Shown: positions 1 to 7,517, numbered from the stretch's first letter. The stretch is DNA of 64,000 nt from Paenibacillus sp. 32352 (GCF_002042965.1 NZ_MZNT01000009.1:62001-126000), one strand, 5' to 3'. The notes: generated by a model from the sequence alone, not told the origin. Translations and numbers: made by a program.

Positions 1-1
1 G

Positions 2-1378
2 AGATCCTGGCTGCAGCATATGAACGAATCCGGTCAATTGGCGGTAGTAGACAAGCATGTATCTACGGAATTTGAGATCGCGGCGTTGACCAAGCAATAT
101 GACGGCGTCAAGCCGGTGTTCTTCCCGAAGGTTTCCGGCTACACCACTTCGGCTGTAGCGGGGATCGCCAGCACCCGTTCCCATTTCGCACAGGCGCTGG
201 GGTGCAAGGAAGAGGAGATGATTCCGAAATTTCTTGAAGCCATTGATCATCCGCTGCCGACCGAGCCGGTGTCGAGCGAGGAGGCTCCTGTCCATGAGGT
301 CGTTATCGATACGGACATCGATCTGTTGAAGCTGTTCCCGATTCCGATTCATCAAGAGAAGGATTCCGGTCCGTATATCAGCGCGGGGCTTGCCATAGTC
401 CGGGACCCGGAAACCGGCAATCAGAACGTTTCCATTCACCGGCTTCAGGTTTCAGGTCCCAATCGTCTTGGAGCGCTGATTTTGCCGAGACATACGTTTA
501 ATTTTTACAAAAAGATGGAGGAGAAGGGGCTTCCATTGGAAATCGCCATCGTCATCGGCGTCGATCCGATTCTGATGCTGGCCTCGCAGGCCATTGCGCC
601 GCTGGGTCAGGATGAGCTGGAAATCGCAGGCGCCTTGAAGAACGCCCCGATCCCGGTAGTCCGCTGTAAAACCGTCAATATCGATGTTCCCGCACATGCG
701 GAGATCGTATTGGAGGGCAAAATTTTGCCGAAGGTGCGTGAACCGGAAGGTCCATTCGGAGAATTCCCGGCTTATTACGGAGCCAAGAGCAATAAAGAAG
801 TCATAGAGATCCATTGCGTTACGCACCGCAAGGACCCGATTTATCAGACGTGCCTGGCCGGTTCAGACGAGAACCTGCTGCTGGGGGGAATTCCTCGCGA
901 AGCGTCGCTGTTAAGATCCTTGAAAAATACGGTACCGACTGTTCGCAACGTTCATCTGACCAAAGGCGGCAAATGCCGCTTCCACATGGTTGTTTCCATG
1001 AAGAAGCGGAACGAGGGCGAAGCGAAAAACGTGATTTTGGCCGCCTTTGCCGGCCATTACGATGTGAAAAAAGTGATTGTCGTGGATGAAGAAATCGATA
1101 TTTTTGATATGGATCAGGTCGACTGGTGTTTAGCAACGCGTTTTCAGGCGGAGCACGATCTGGTCGTCGTTCATCGTGCGTTGGGTTCGAAGCTTGATCC
1201 GTCGACGGACAATGGGGTCGGTTCCAAGATGGGCTTCGATTGTACGGTGCCGTTAAGCGCGGCCCCGAATGACTATGAGGTCACCCGGATTCCGAACTTT
1301 GCGGAATATGTGCAAAACGCGGTCGTGACGGACCGGCTGCCGCAGCAGATCGTCGACCGTTATTTTGGAAATAACTAA
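2..1378 (+). CDS. UbiD family (prenylated-FMN) decarboxylase, 5' end outside window
   Basis: Reversible non-oxidative (de)carboxylase of an aromatic, heteroaromatic or alpha,beta-unsaturated acid, using the prenyl-FMN made by the UbiX encoded next. The frame is open from base 2 and reads RSWLQHMNESGQL, which matches the start-proximal part of UbiD proteins; the first ATG at 20 is therefore internal and the true start lies left of the window. The hallmark EGPFGEFPAYYG, carrying the catalytic and Mg/phosphate-binding glutamates, lies near codon 242 counted from base 20; NVSIHRLQV supplies the usual cofactor-contact Asn and Arg. About 452 residues are visible, close to full length. It is followed after 33 bp by ubiX and then an HpaB-type oxygenase, so the substrate is probably a hydroxyaryl or hetero-aromatic acid. 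The exact substrate cannot be read from sequence. Confidence 0.93.
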   Translation, partial: RSWLQHMNESGQLAVVDKHVSTEFEIAALTKQYDGVKPVFFPKVSGYTTSAVAGIASTRSHFAQALGCKEEEMIPKFLEAIDHPLPTEPVSSEEAPVHEVVIDTDIDLLKLFPIPIHQEKDSGPYISAGLAIVRDPETGNQNVSIHRLQVSGPNRLGALILPRHTFNFYKKMEEKGLPLEIAIVIGVDPILMLASQAIAPLGQDELEIAGALKNAPIPVVRCKTVNIDVPAHAEIVLEGKILPKVREPEGPFGEFPAYYGAKSNKEVIEIHCVTHRKDPIYQTCLAGSDENLLLGGIPREASLLRSLKNTVPTVRNVHLTKGGKCRFHMVVSMKKRNEGEAKNVILAAFAGHYDVKKVIVVDEEIDIFDMDQVDWCLATRFQAEHDLVVVHRALGSKLDPSTDNGVGSKMGFDCTVPLSAAPNDYEVTRIPNFAEYVQNAVVTDRLPQQIVDRYFGNN

Positions 1379-1411
1379 GTAACGAAACGACAAACGACGG
1401 AGGACTCCTGA

Positions 1412-1993
1412 ATGAAAAGAATCATCGTTGGTATTACCGGAGGTTCAGGTGCCATCTATGGCGTGCGATTATTGGAAGCCTTGAATGAGCTGGGGGCTGA
1501 GACCCATCTGATTATTAGCGAATGGGGAGAGAAGACGATTCAGATGGAAACGTCCTATTCCCTCAATCAGGTGAAGAAGATGGCTTCCGTCTATCATAGC
1601 GTGAAAAATCAGGCTGCAAGCGTATCCTCCGGCTCCTTCCGCGTCGACGGTATGGTTATTGCTCCGTGCAGCATGAAGACGCTGGCAGGGGTTGCCTCCG
1701 GACTAGCCTCCGATTTGGTGACCCGGGCAGCGGACGTCATGCTGAAGGAAGGCAAGAAGCTGATTTTGCTGACAAGAGAATCCCCATTAAACCTGATTCA
1801 TGTGCGGAATATGGAAACGGTCATTTTGGCGGGTGCGATGGTCTTTCCTCCGATGCCTGCTTTTTACAATAAACCGCAGACGATTGACGATATCGTAAAT
1901 CATACGGTAGGCCGGGTTCTCGACCAGTTTGGCTATGATCCGGATTGGGTCAAACGGTGGGGCTCCATCGAGCGGGGGCCGGAAGCCAGGTGA
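1412..1993 (+). CDS. ubiX: UbiX family flavin prenyltransferase
   Basis: Transfers a dimethylallyl group to FMN to make prenyl-FMN, the cofactor of UbiD. The product is 193 residues, the usual size. The N-terminus IVGITGGSGAIYGVRLLEAL is the Rossmann-like FMN-binding signature of the family, and APCSMKTLAGVASGLA plus RESPLNLIHVRNM are the other conserved blocks. The ATG at 1412 has a good ribosome site (GGAGG, 7 bases upstream). The gene sits 33 bp after ubiD and its stop lies 13 bp before the start of the oxygenase gene, so the three form one operon. Bacillus BsdB/BsdC pairs are a known parallel; here the third gene is an HpaB-type enzyme instead of a small BsdD. Confidence 0.93.
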   Translation: MKRIIVGITGGSGAIYGVRLLEALNELGAETHLIISEWGEKTIQMETSYSLNQVKKMASVYHSVKNQAASVSSGSFRVDGMVIAPCSMKTLAGVASGLASDLVTRAADVMLKEGKKLILLTRESPLNLIHVRNMETVILAGAMVFPPMPAFYNKPQTIDDIVNHTVGRVLDQFGYDPDWVKRWGSIERGPEAR

Positions 1994-2006
1994 AAGGAAG
2001 AAAAGG

Positions 2007-3446
2007 ATGGTAAGGAACGGCAAGCAATACAAGGAATCTTTGAAGGATCATCGCTGCATCTATATTAACGGCGAGCGCGTTAAAGATGTGACGACCCATC
2101 CCGCCTTCTCAGGTATTGTCGAATCATTCTCCAAGCTGTACGATATTGCCGCCGATCCGGCGAACCGAATGACCTACACCACTGTGGATGGTACCATTGC
2201 GAATCGAATCTTTATGATACCGAGAAGCAGGGAAGACTTGGCGAACCGCCGTCAAGCGATAACCCGTTGGGCAGAGGCGACCTGCGGTTTTGCCGGGAGG
2301 AGCCCTGATCACGTTGCCAGTTTTTTGTCAGGCTTTGCGAGCCACCCGGAAGTGTTCGGTGATAGGGCGCAAAACGTTCTCGATTTCTATCAATACGCAA
2401 GGGATCATGATCAATTCGTTACTTATGTCATCATCCCTCCGCAAATCGACCGTACTAAAACGGCACATGAGCAGGAGGAGAAATTCCTCCCTGTCGGAGT
2501 GTATGAGGAACGAGAAGACGGGATCATCGTACGAGGATCGCAAATGCTAGGGACCAGCTCGGCTGTGTCCAATTACTTGTTTTGCAGCAGCATTACCCCT
2601 CTGCGTCCTGGGGACGAGGATTATGCGATATCGTTTGTCGTGCCGATGGATGCGCCGGGGCTGAAGCTGTACGCACGGCAAAGCTTTGCCGCGGATAAGC
2701 CGAGTACTTATGATTATCCGTTATCGACCCAATTCGATGAAAGTGACTCTCTCGTGGTCTTTGATGATGTGTTCATCCCATGGAAGCATGTTTTTGTCTA
2801 CAAAAATATTGAAGCGACTCGTGCGCAGTTTATGGTGACGCCAGCTCACGCGCTGGGCAACAACCAGGCACAAACCCGTCTGGCCGTGAAGATGAAGTTC
2901 CTGATCGGAGTGGCGAGGAAAATAACGGAAATGAACGGAACGGACAAATTTCCTCAGGTGCAGGAACGGCTCGGGGAGCTGGCTTCGTTAGCTGCTTCGG
3001 TAGAAGGGATGCTGCTGGCCTCCGAGTACGAATGCATCATCGACGGCAACGGGGTAGCCAGGCCGCACGGACGGTTCTTGTACGGGATTGTCGGCATGCA
3101 GGATAAGATCTATTCTTCGGTCATCAGCATTCTGCGAGAGCTGGTCGGCGGCGGCGTCCTTCAGGTGCCGTCTTCATATAGAGAGCTTGTGAATCCGGAG
3201 ACCCGGGGAGATATGGAGCGCTATATCCGCTCGACCGGCGTGAAGGCGGAGCAGAAGGTCCAGCTGTTCAAGCTGGCGTGGGATATTATCGGCTCCGAAT
3301 TCGGCGGGCGGCATCAGCAGTACGAAATGTTCTACAACGGAGCGCCGTATGTGGCCAAAGGCTATTCCTTCCGTCATTACGGCTATGAGGAGCCGCTTGC
3401 GCTGGTCAATGCCTTTTTGGACAGCTATGGCTTGCCGTCCTCCTAA
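2007..3446 (+). CDS. HpaB-family FADH2-dependent aromatic monooxygenase (4-hydroxyphenylacetate 3-hydroxylase type)
   Basis: Member of the 4-hydroxyphenylacetate 3-monooxygenase large-subunit family, which hydroxylates phenols or heteroaromatics with reduced flavin supplied by a separate reductase. The start MVRNGKQYKESL at 2007 is chosen because it has GGAAGAAAAGG just upstream and matches the family N-terminus (an early YIxGERVxDVTTHPAF block follows); the longer frame from 1929 would overlap ubiX by 65 bp. Length 479 residues is typical. GSQMLGTSSAVSNYLFCSS and the C-terminal QVPSS, GxEFGGRHQQYEMFYNG blocks are family hallmarks. No flavin reductase lies beside it. In operon with ubiD/ubiX it probably acts on the same aromatic acid or its decarboxylation product; related folds also include dehydratases of the 4-hydroxybutyryl-CoA type, which is less likely here. 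Confidence 0.88.
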   Translation: MVRNGKQYKESLKDHRCIYINGERVKDVTTHPAFSGIVESFSKLYDIAADPANRMTYTTVDGTIANRIFMIPRSREDLANRRQAITRWAEATCGFAGRSPDHVASFLSGFASHPEVFGDRAQNVLDFYQYARDHDQFVTYVIIPPQIDRTKTAHEQEEKFLPVGVYEEREDGIIVRGSQMLGTSSAVSNYLFCSSITPLRPGDEDYAISFVVPMDAPGLKLYARQSFAADKPSTYDYPLSTQFDESDSLVVFDDVFIPWKHVFVYKNIEATRAQFMVTPAHALGNNQAQTRLAVKMKFLIGVARKITEMNGTDKFPQVQERLGELASLAASVEGMLLASEYECIIDGNGVARPHGRFLYGIVGMQDKIYSSVISILRELVGGGVLQVPSSYRELVNPETRGDMERYIRSTGVKAEQKVQLFKLAWDIIGSEFGGRHQQYEMFYNGAPYVAKGYSFRHYGYEEPLALVNAFLDSYGLPSS

Positions 3447-3532
3447 TACTTCATGAGCTAAGCTATGAACTGGGGTACTCTTTTTTCTGGTACATCATGG
3501 CCGGTTGAGCTTCAAATGGACGGGAAAATAAA

Positions 3533-3574
3533 TCAAGAGGGGATAATACGCAGATCGTATTTATCCCCTCTTGA
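3533..3574. other. Long hairpin between convergent genes
   Basis: Perfect 14-bp inverted arms at 3533-3546 and 3561-3574 (TCAAGAGGGGATAA and its complement), extended inward by TACG/CGTA with one bulged base. There is no T-run on either side, so it is not an ordinary intrinsic terminator, although it lies between the 3' ends of the oxygenase gene and the minus-strand fusB-like gene. Confidence 0.6.
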
Positions 3575-3582
3575 ACGTGAAA

Positions 3583-3603
3583 AGGGCGGCTGACAGCCGC
3601 CCT
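3583..3603 (-). terminator. Intrinsic terminator of the FusB-like gene
   Basis: Perfect 9-bp GC-rich stem (AGGGCGGCT/AGCCGCCCT, 3-base loop) 7 bases past the minus-strand stop codon, followed on the minus strand by TTTTC. Confidence 0.8.
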
Positions 3604-3609
3604 AGTTTG

Positions 3610-4263
3610 TTAGCCTATGACATGATGGATAAACTTCTCTAAGGAAGTCAGATCCGTAATGTTTTTGTTGCATGCATCGCTATGGATGCACATATAGTTG
3701 CCGACCGCTTTGTAATAATCGGAAGAAGCATTTGCAGGCCGGGATTTGGATATGGCGGAGAATAGAGCGACCTCTTCGTGCCTGTTGCATATGAAGCAGA
3801 CGCCTTTCTTATGGGTCGGCGTAAATTTTCCTTCCAGACCGATAATTTGGCCATTCAGCTGATACACAATAAACATCTTGTTGGTGGAGATATCCAGCCA
3901 GCCAAGATAGGTGATGCGGTCATTGCGGATAGAGCTCCAATCCGGCATCGCCAATTTTTTGTTTTTATGAAACAGCTTCTTGATCTGCTTCTCCGTTACT
4001 TGCGGAAATTCGATCAAGTACGGCTCCAAGGAACGTCCATAGGCATGAAAGTCCTCCGCGGTTTTCAAGCTGGAAATCGCGGACAGCAATTGCCGCTGTT
4101 CTTCCGTGAGTGATTCAAAGACTTCTATGATTTTGGACTCTGCGCTGAACCGGACGGATTCTATGATCTTGGGGTCCGCCACCGTTCTGTACGTATGCTG
4201 CAGAAGGTCCATTTGTTTGAGAATAAGGTTATACTGGTGGTTTCTAATAAAAGGTTGAGTCAT
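3610..4263 (-). CDS. FusB/FusC-family EF-G-binding protein (fusidic-acid-resistance type)
   Basis: 217-residue two-domain protein: an all-helical N-terminal half and a C-terminal treble-clef zinc domain whose four cysteines are visible as GVCFICNR and CIHSDAC. Known family members bind elongation factor G on the ribosome and help release it, giving fusidic acid resistance in staphylococci; chromosomal homologues in Bacillales are common and may have a housekeeping role. The start MTQPFIRNH at 4263 is supported by AAGGAG 8 bases upstream; the frame is open further but without a ribosome site. Its ribosome site is buried in a hairpin (4272-4308) and the transcript carries a leader with mutually exclusive hairpins, so expression is probably inducible. 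A terminator follows directly. Whether it confers resistance is an inference from family membership. Confidence 0.85.
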   Translation of the reverse strand: MTQPFIRNHQYNLILKQMDLLQHTYRTVADPKIIESVRFSAESKIIEVFESLTEEQRQLLSAISSLKTAEDFHAYGRSLEPYLIEFPQVTEKQIKKLFHKNKKLAMPDWSSIRNDRITYLGWLDISTNKMFIVYQLNGQIIGLEGKFTPTHKKGVCFICNRHEEVALFSAISKSRPANASSDYYKAVGNYMCIHSDACNKNITDLTSLEKFIHHVIG

Positions 4264-4271
4264 GAGTTTCA

Positions 4272-4308
4272 GCTCCTTATAGTTTGAAAATGAAAAATTA
4301 TAAGGCGC
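4272..4308 (-). promoter_or_regulatory. Hairpin sequestering the FusB-like ribosome-binding site
   Basis: On the minus strand GCGCCTTATA (4308-4299) pairs with TATAAGGAGC (4281-4272) at 9 of 10 positions across a 17-base A/T-rich loop. The right arm contains the AAGGAG that serves the ATG at 4263, so the folded form should block translation. Confidence 0.7.
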
Positions 4309-4337
4309 AAAACCAATTATTAGAAACGATATTAAGC

Positions 4338-4445
4338 TCAAATGGGCGATATAATGTTTATCTGATGTCCCGCCCCATGCAAAGTATCGCCTCCAATACT
4401 AGGCTTTGCATGAGTGAAGCGAGCCCCGGCAAAGTGTTTTGCCAC
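4338..4445 (-). CDS. Short leader ORF upstream of FusB-like gene
   Basis: A 35-codon frame beginning GTG at 4445 with a perfect ribosome site GGAGGTGAT 5 bases upstream and ending TGA at 4338, 74 bp before the FusB-like ATG. The predicted peptide starts (V/M)AKHFAGARFTHAKPSIGG and resembles no domain I know. Its start lies in a small hairpin (GGCAAA/TTTGCC, 4428-4443), and its codons run through a second hairpin (CATGCAAAG/CTTTGCATG, 4376-4412). The right arm of the first (CTTTGC, 4434-4429) can instead pair with the left arm of the second (GCAAAG, 4409-4404). That is the layout of a translational or transcriptional attenuator, so it is more likely a sensor peptide than a functional protein. 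A second GGAGG sits in the loop of the second hairpin ahead of a six-codon frame. Confidence 0.6.
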   Translation of the reverse strand: MAKHFAGARFTHAKPSIGGDTLHGAGHQINIISPI

Positions 4446-4466
4446 TGGTTATCACCTCCATAAGAA

Positions 4467-4495
4467 ATTATATAACGCCTGCACTCCGCATTCAA
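4467..4495 (-). promoter_or_regulatory. SigA-type promoter of the FusB leader transcript
   Basis: Minus strand TTGAAT (4495-4490), 17-base spacer, TATAAT (4472-4467). Transcription should start near 4460, so the leader ribosome site lies almost at the 5' end of the RNA, as in antibiotic-responsive attenuators such as ermC. Confidence 0.75.
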
Positions 4496-4593
4496 CAGGT
4501 AACTTCTGTTTTAGTCATTTTTTCGTCAGCATAGGGTAAAAAAATACGGCTTGGCAGCACAGACAGATGGATGAAATACGGCGAATTTCCTCA

Positions 4594-4622
4594 TTGACGA
4601 ATAAATCGATTGTTTGTATAGT
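4594..4622 (+). promoter_or_regulatory. SigA-type promoter of the TrmB-like gene
   Basis: TTGACG (4594-4599), 17-base spacer, TATAGT (4617-4622), 31 bp before the chosen start codon. Confidence 0.7.
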
Positions 4623-4644
4623 AAGTATAACACTAACTACTATA
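4617..4644 (+). promoter_or_regulatory. Candidate autoregulatory operator of the TrmB-like regulator
   Basis: Inverted arms TATAGTA (4617-4623) and TACTATA (4638-4644) overlap the -10 box. The 10-mer TAGTAGTTAG, complementary to part of the right side, recurs at 5524-5533 upstream of azlC, which suggests that the regulator binds both places. Confidence 0.5.
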
Positions 4645-4653
4645 AGGAGTCTT

Positions 4654-5469
4654 ATGGACGACATCTATAAAGAGCTGCAAAAATTAGGGTTTTCCCAATA
4701 TGAATGCAAAGCTTACGTAGGCTTGTTGAAGAACTCCCCGATTACCGGTTATGAGATCAGCAAGCGTTCAGGAGTTCCTCGTTCCATGATTTATGAGGTG
4801 TTAGGCAAGCTGTTGGATAAAGGTGCTGTCTATACGGTACCTTCCGAGCCGGTGACCTATGCCCCATTGCCGGCCAAGGAGCTGATAAGCCGCCTGAGAA
4901 GCACCTTCGAGCAATCGTTCGATTACTTGGAGAAAAGCCTCTCCGCGCTGGAAAGCGAGCAGGAAATTGACGTCATCCGGCGTATCAGCAGCGATGAGCT
5001 CGTGAACGCAGAGATGATCGAAATGATAGAAAAGGCCGATAAGGAGCTGTGGCTGTCGATTTGGGAGCCTCAGGTCGGAACGGTGAAGGAGGCTGTCGAC
5101 CGCCGCGTGAAGGATGGGCTGGATGTGTTTTCCTGTGTGTTCGGGGCTCCGGACATCAAGCTCGGTACCACGACCCATCATAACTACATGGCTCCCGAAG
5201 TTCCCGAACAGAGGGCGAACGGGCATCTAACGGTGATTACAAGAGATCATGAAGAGGTGCTGATCGCCAACTTCAATCCGAGTGCTGCCGCGACGGCTTG
5301 GGCGGTCAAAACGCAGGACCCTGCGCTCGTGTTAGTTGCCATTGAATACATAAGGCATGACATTATGTTTGCGGAGGTTGCGACTCATTTTGGTCCGGAC
5401 AAAATCAAGGATTTTTGGACGAATCGGCCGGATTTGTACCAGGTAGTGACCGGGAAACGATTTAAGTGA
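4654..5469 (+). CDS. TrmB family transcriptional regulator
   Basis: 271 residues. An N-terminal winged-helix domain (about 1-75: YKELQKLGFSQYECKAYVGLL, ITGYEISKRSGVPRSMIYEV) of the TrmB type is followed by a short coiled linker (about 85-115) and a C-terminal effector domain of the phospholipase-D-like fold seen in TrmB_C proteins (about 120-265, with KELWLSIWEPQ). The start at 4654 is preferred because AAGGAG lies 4 bases upstream and the family begins at about this point; the longer frame to 4567 runs through the promoter. An inverted repeat overlaps its own -10 box. It is followed by a terminator and then azlCD, which it probably controls. Confidence 0.85.
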   Translation: MDDIYKELQKLGFSQYECKAYVGLLKNSPITGYEISKRSGVPRSMIYEVLGKLLDKGAVYTVPSEPVTYAPLPAKELISRLRSTFEQSFDYLEKSLSALESEQEIDVIRRISSDELVNAEMIEMIEKADKELWLSIWEPQVGTVKEAVDRRVKDGLDVFSCVFGAPDIKLGTTTHHNYMAPEVPEQRANGHLTVITRDHEEVLIANFNPSAAATAWAVKTQDPALVLVAIEYIRHDIMFAEVATHFGPDKIKDFWTNRPDLYQVVTGKRFK

Positions 5470-5483
5470 TTTGTTTATCTAAG

Positions 5484-5510
5484 CGGTTCAATTCGTTGAA
5501 CCGTATTTTC
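5484..5510 (+). terminator. Intrinsic terminator after TrmB-like gene
   Basis: Perfect 8-bp stem CGGTTCAA/TTGAACCG with a UUCG tetraloop, followed by TATTTTC. Confidence 0.8.
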
Positions 5511-5523
5511 TTTGAAATTTTGG

Positions 5524-5553
5524 TAGTAGTTAGCTGAATAACTTCTGTTATTC
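5524..5553 (+). promoter_or_regulatory. Candidate operator region upstream of azlC
   Basis: Contains TAGTAGTTAG, shared with the operator-like site before the TrmB gene, and a perfect inverted repeat GAATAAC-TTCT-GTTATTC (5536-5553). It lies 30 bp before the azlC start. Confidence 0.4.
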
Positions 5554-5582
5554 GCAAGATGAACGATGAAGAAGGGACTGCT

Positions 5583-6317
5583 ATGAGTACAAAACCAATT
5601 CACGCACAGACCGTATTGTCGCAAAAGGATGAGGAAAGCTATCTTCAAGGAGTCAAAGACTGCCTGCCGACCCTGCTCGGATACGTAAGCATAGGGATCG
5701 CCGCGGGGGTCGTGATGACGACAGCGGGCTTGAGCATCTCCGAAATTACTTTGTTTTGCCTGCTGCTCTACGCCGGTTCGGCACAGTTCATTGCCGTCGG
5801 TATGATGGCTTCCAGCAGCTCTGTTACGGCTATTGCCATTACGACTTTTTTCGTGAATGCCCGTTACATTTTACTAAGTGCGGCTATTTCGCCCTATTTC
5901 AAGCATCTTTCTTCATTTAAGAATTTTCTGGTCGGCACCCTGCTGTCAGACGAGACCTTCGGAGTCGCCATGAACAAGGCGGTGAAGACGAAGGAAATCA
6001 ACGAGAAATGGATGCATGGGCTGAACATTACCGCCTATCTCGGATGGTGGCTGGCTAATTTGGCAGGCGCCTACCTGGGACAATGGATCACGAATCCCGA
6101 GCAATGGGGGCTTGATTTTGCCTTGGTGGGCATGTTTATCGGCATACTGGTGCTGTCTCTTGCCGGCAGAAAAAATATGAGACGCGATCTCGTTGTCGGT
6201 ATCGTAGCGGTTGTGGTCGGGATAGGCAGCACCTTCATCGTCTCCGGGAGCTTTGGCATCATCATTGCAACTGTTGTTGCGGCTACGGTAGGAATGGGGA
6301 TGGAAAAGTGGAAGTAA
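5583..6317 (+). CDS. azlC: AzlC family branched-chain amino acid permease (large subunit)
   Basis: 244-residue polytopic membrane protein; with AzlD it exports branched-chain amino acids and analogues. Diagnostic blocks are DCLPTLLGYVSIGIAAGVV, LLLYAGSAQFIAVGMM, FVNARYILLSAAISPYF and LVGTLLSDETFGVA. The start at 5583 (MSTKPIHAQ) follows GAAGGGA at 7 bases; an ATG at 5559 in frame has no ribosome site. The last 10 bp overlap azlD, implying translational coupling. The preceding TrmB-type regulator and shared operator-like motif suggest induction by an amino acid or sugar ligand; B. subtilis uses an Lrp-type AzlB instead. Confidence 0.92.
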   Translation: MSTKPIHAQTVLSQKDEESYLQGVKDCLPTLLGYVSIGIAAGVVMTTAGLSISEITLFCLLLYAGSAQFIAVGMMASSSSVTAIAITTFFVNARYILLSAAISPYFKHLSSFKNFLVGTLLSDETFGVAMNKAVKTKEINEKWMHGLNITAYLGWWLANLAGAYLGQWITNPEQWGLDFALVGMFIGILVLSLAGRKNMRRDLVVGIVAVVVGIGSTFIVSGSFGIIIATVVAATVGMGMEKWK

Positions 6318-6634
6318 GAGGGTACGTCTTGTTAGTCATTATCGCGGCGGCTGTCGTCACGCTGATTCCCCGGGTCGTACCGTTGATGGTGCTAAGCCGC
6401 TTTGAGCTCCCGGCGTGGGCCATGCGCTGGCTCAACTACGTGCCTGTTGCAGTCATGGCTGCGCTAGTAGGTCAGGAGCTGTTTGTTCATGATGGAACGG
6501 TGCCTCCGATTTCCCGAAATCTGGAGCTTTGGGCGGCCATCCCGAGCTTTATGGTAGCCATCTTGACCCGCAGCATCTTGGGGACTGTATTATCGGGCGT
6601 TGTCGTCCTGATGGTTTTGCGTCATTTTTTTTAG
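6308..6634 (+). CDS. azlD: AzlD family branched-chain amino acid transport small subunit
   Basis: 108 residues, four predicted membrane helices, standard size. TLIPRVVPLMVLSRFELPAW and LNYVPVAVMAALVGQELF are typical AzlD blocks. GTG start overlaps the end of azlC by 10 bp. Two terminators follow. It acts as the obligate partner of AzlC in export. Confidence 0.9.
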   Translation: MEVRGYVLLVIIAAAVVTLIPRVVPLMVLSRFELPAWAMRWLNYVPVAVMAALVGQELFVHDGTVPPISRNLELWAAIPSFMVAILTRSILGTVLSGVVVLMVLRHFF

Positions 6635-6639
6635 ATCGG

Positions 6640-6667
6640 AAAAAGACACCGGCAAGGTGTCTTTTTT
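6640..6667. terminator. Intrinsic terminator after azlCD (bidirectional)
   Basis: AAAAAGACACC, loop GGCAA, GGTGTCTTTTTT: 11-bp stem with A-run and T-run, able to work in both directions. Confidence 0.85.
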
Positions 6668-6678
6668 GTAAGCTCCTC

Positions 6679-6711
6679 AGCCTGTTGAAAAACTTTAGCA
6701 GGCTTTTTTGT
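6679..6711 (+). terminator. Second terminator before azoreductase
   Basis: Short stem AGCCTG/CAGGCT with a 15-base loop followed by six T; lies between the convergent azlD and azoreductase genes. Confidence 0.5.
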
Positions 6712-6750
6712 ATTTGCGGATTTCGGCTCGAGAACGATGCCAACGCCTGG

Positions 6751-7383
6751 TTAGAAACGTTGGGCAGCTTCCTTCGCATGAGCGATTGCTTTTTCCTTAA
6801 TAGCTGGAGCTCGCTCTAATGATGCCGTTCCTTCCACAAAAATGGCCTCCATAGATGGAATCCCATAGAACTGTAAAATCTTTTTCAGATAGCTGTAGCC
6901 CATTTCAATTGAAGCAAGGGGACCTTCCGAATAAACGGAACCGCTGGCTTGAATGTGTAAGGCTTTCTTGCCGGGCAACAGACCTACAGGACCATTTTTG
7001 GTATATTTGAAAGTCTTGCCCGGAATGGAAGTCGCATCCGTGTATGCTTTCATTACCGGCGGGATCGAGAAATTCCACATGGGGGAAACATACACGTACT
7101 TATCAGCAGCCACGTATTGATCAACAATCGCCTCAAGACGAGCTACTTTTGATTTCTCGGTATCAGACAGTTGATCGAAGGATGAACCCGACCGCAGCTT
7201 TCCCCAACCACGTAAAACATCGGCATCAAATTGCGGAATATTCTCTTTGTACAGATCCAAATGAACAACTTCATCTGTCGGGTTTGCTTCTCGATACGCT
7301 TCAATAAATGCGTTGCCGACCGTAAGACTAAAGGATTCCTGAAGATCAAGAGGATGTGCGGTGATGTACAGTACTGTTGCCAT
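6751..7383 (-). CDS. azoR: FMN-dependent NADH:quinone oxidoreductase / azoreductase
   Basis: 210 residues, flavodoxin-like fold, usual AzoR length. The N-terminus VLYITAHPLDLQESFSLTVG is the FMN phosphate loop; SPMWNFSIPPVMKAYTDA is the second FMN contact, and HIQASGSVYSEG a further conserved block. The family reduces quinones and azo compounds by two electrons, protecting against thiol-reactive quinones. It is divergent from an HxlR/YodB-type regulator, an arrangement that parallels the B. subtilis YodB-controlled azoreductases. A promoter (TTAACA-17-TATGAT) and an operator-like dyad are in the gap. Confidence 0.92.
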   Translation of the reverse strand: MATVLYITAHPLDLQESFSLTVGNAFIEAYREANPTDEVVHLDLYKENIPQFDADVLRGWGKLRSGSSFDQLSDTEKSKVARLEAIVDQYVAADKYVYVSPMWNFSIPPVMKAYTDATSIPGKTFKYTKNGPVGLLPGKKALHIQASGSVYSEGPLASIEMGYSYLKKILQFYGIPSMEAIFVEGTASLERAPAIKEKAIAHAKEAAQRF

Positions 7384-7432
7384 GAATTAAAACTTCCCTT
7401 CTGTAATAAGAGTAAATACAGTTTCTGGACTG

Positions 7433-7461
7433 ATCATATAATATATATATTTGTTTGTTAA
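7433..7461 (-). promoter_or_regulatory. SigA-type promoter of azoR
   Basis: Minus strand TTAACA (7461-7456), 17-base spacer of mostly A/T, TATGAT (7438-7433), about 50 bp before the start codon. Confidence 0.6.
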
Positions 7462-7482
7462 GTACGCACAAAAATGTGGTAT

Positions 7483-7500
7483 AGTATTAAAAAAGGTACT
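7483..7500. promoter_or_regulatory. Candidate HxlR/YodB-type operator
   Basis: AGTATT-6-GGTACT, an imperfect 18-bp dyad with AGTA/TACT ends, overlapping a TATAGT -10-like box before the regulator gene. YodB sites in B. subtilis also carry TACT/AGTA half-sites; the match here is by eye. Confidence 0.4.
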
Positions 7501-7517
7501 GTAACGGAGGTCAACGT

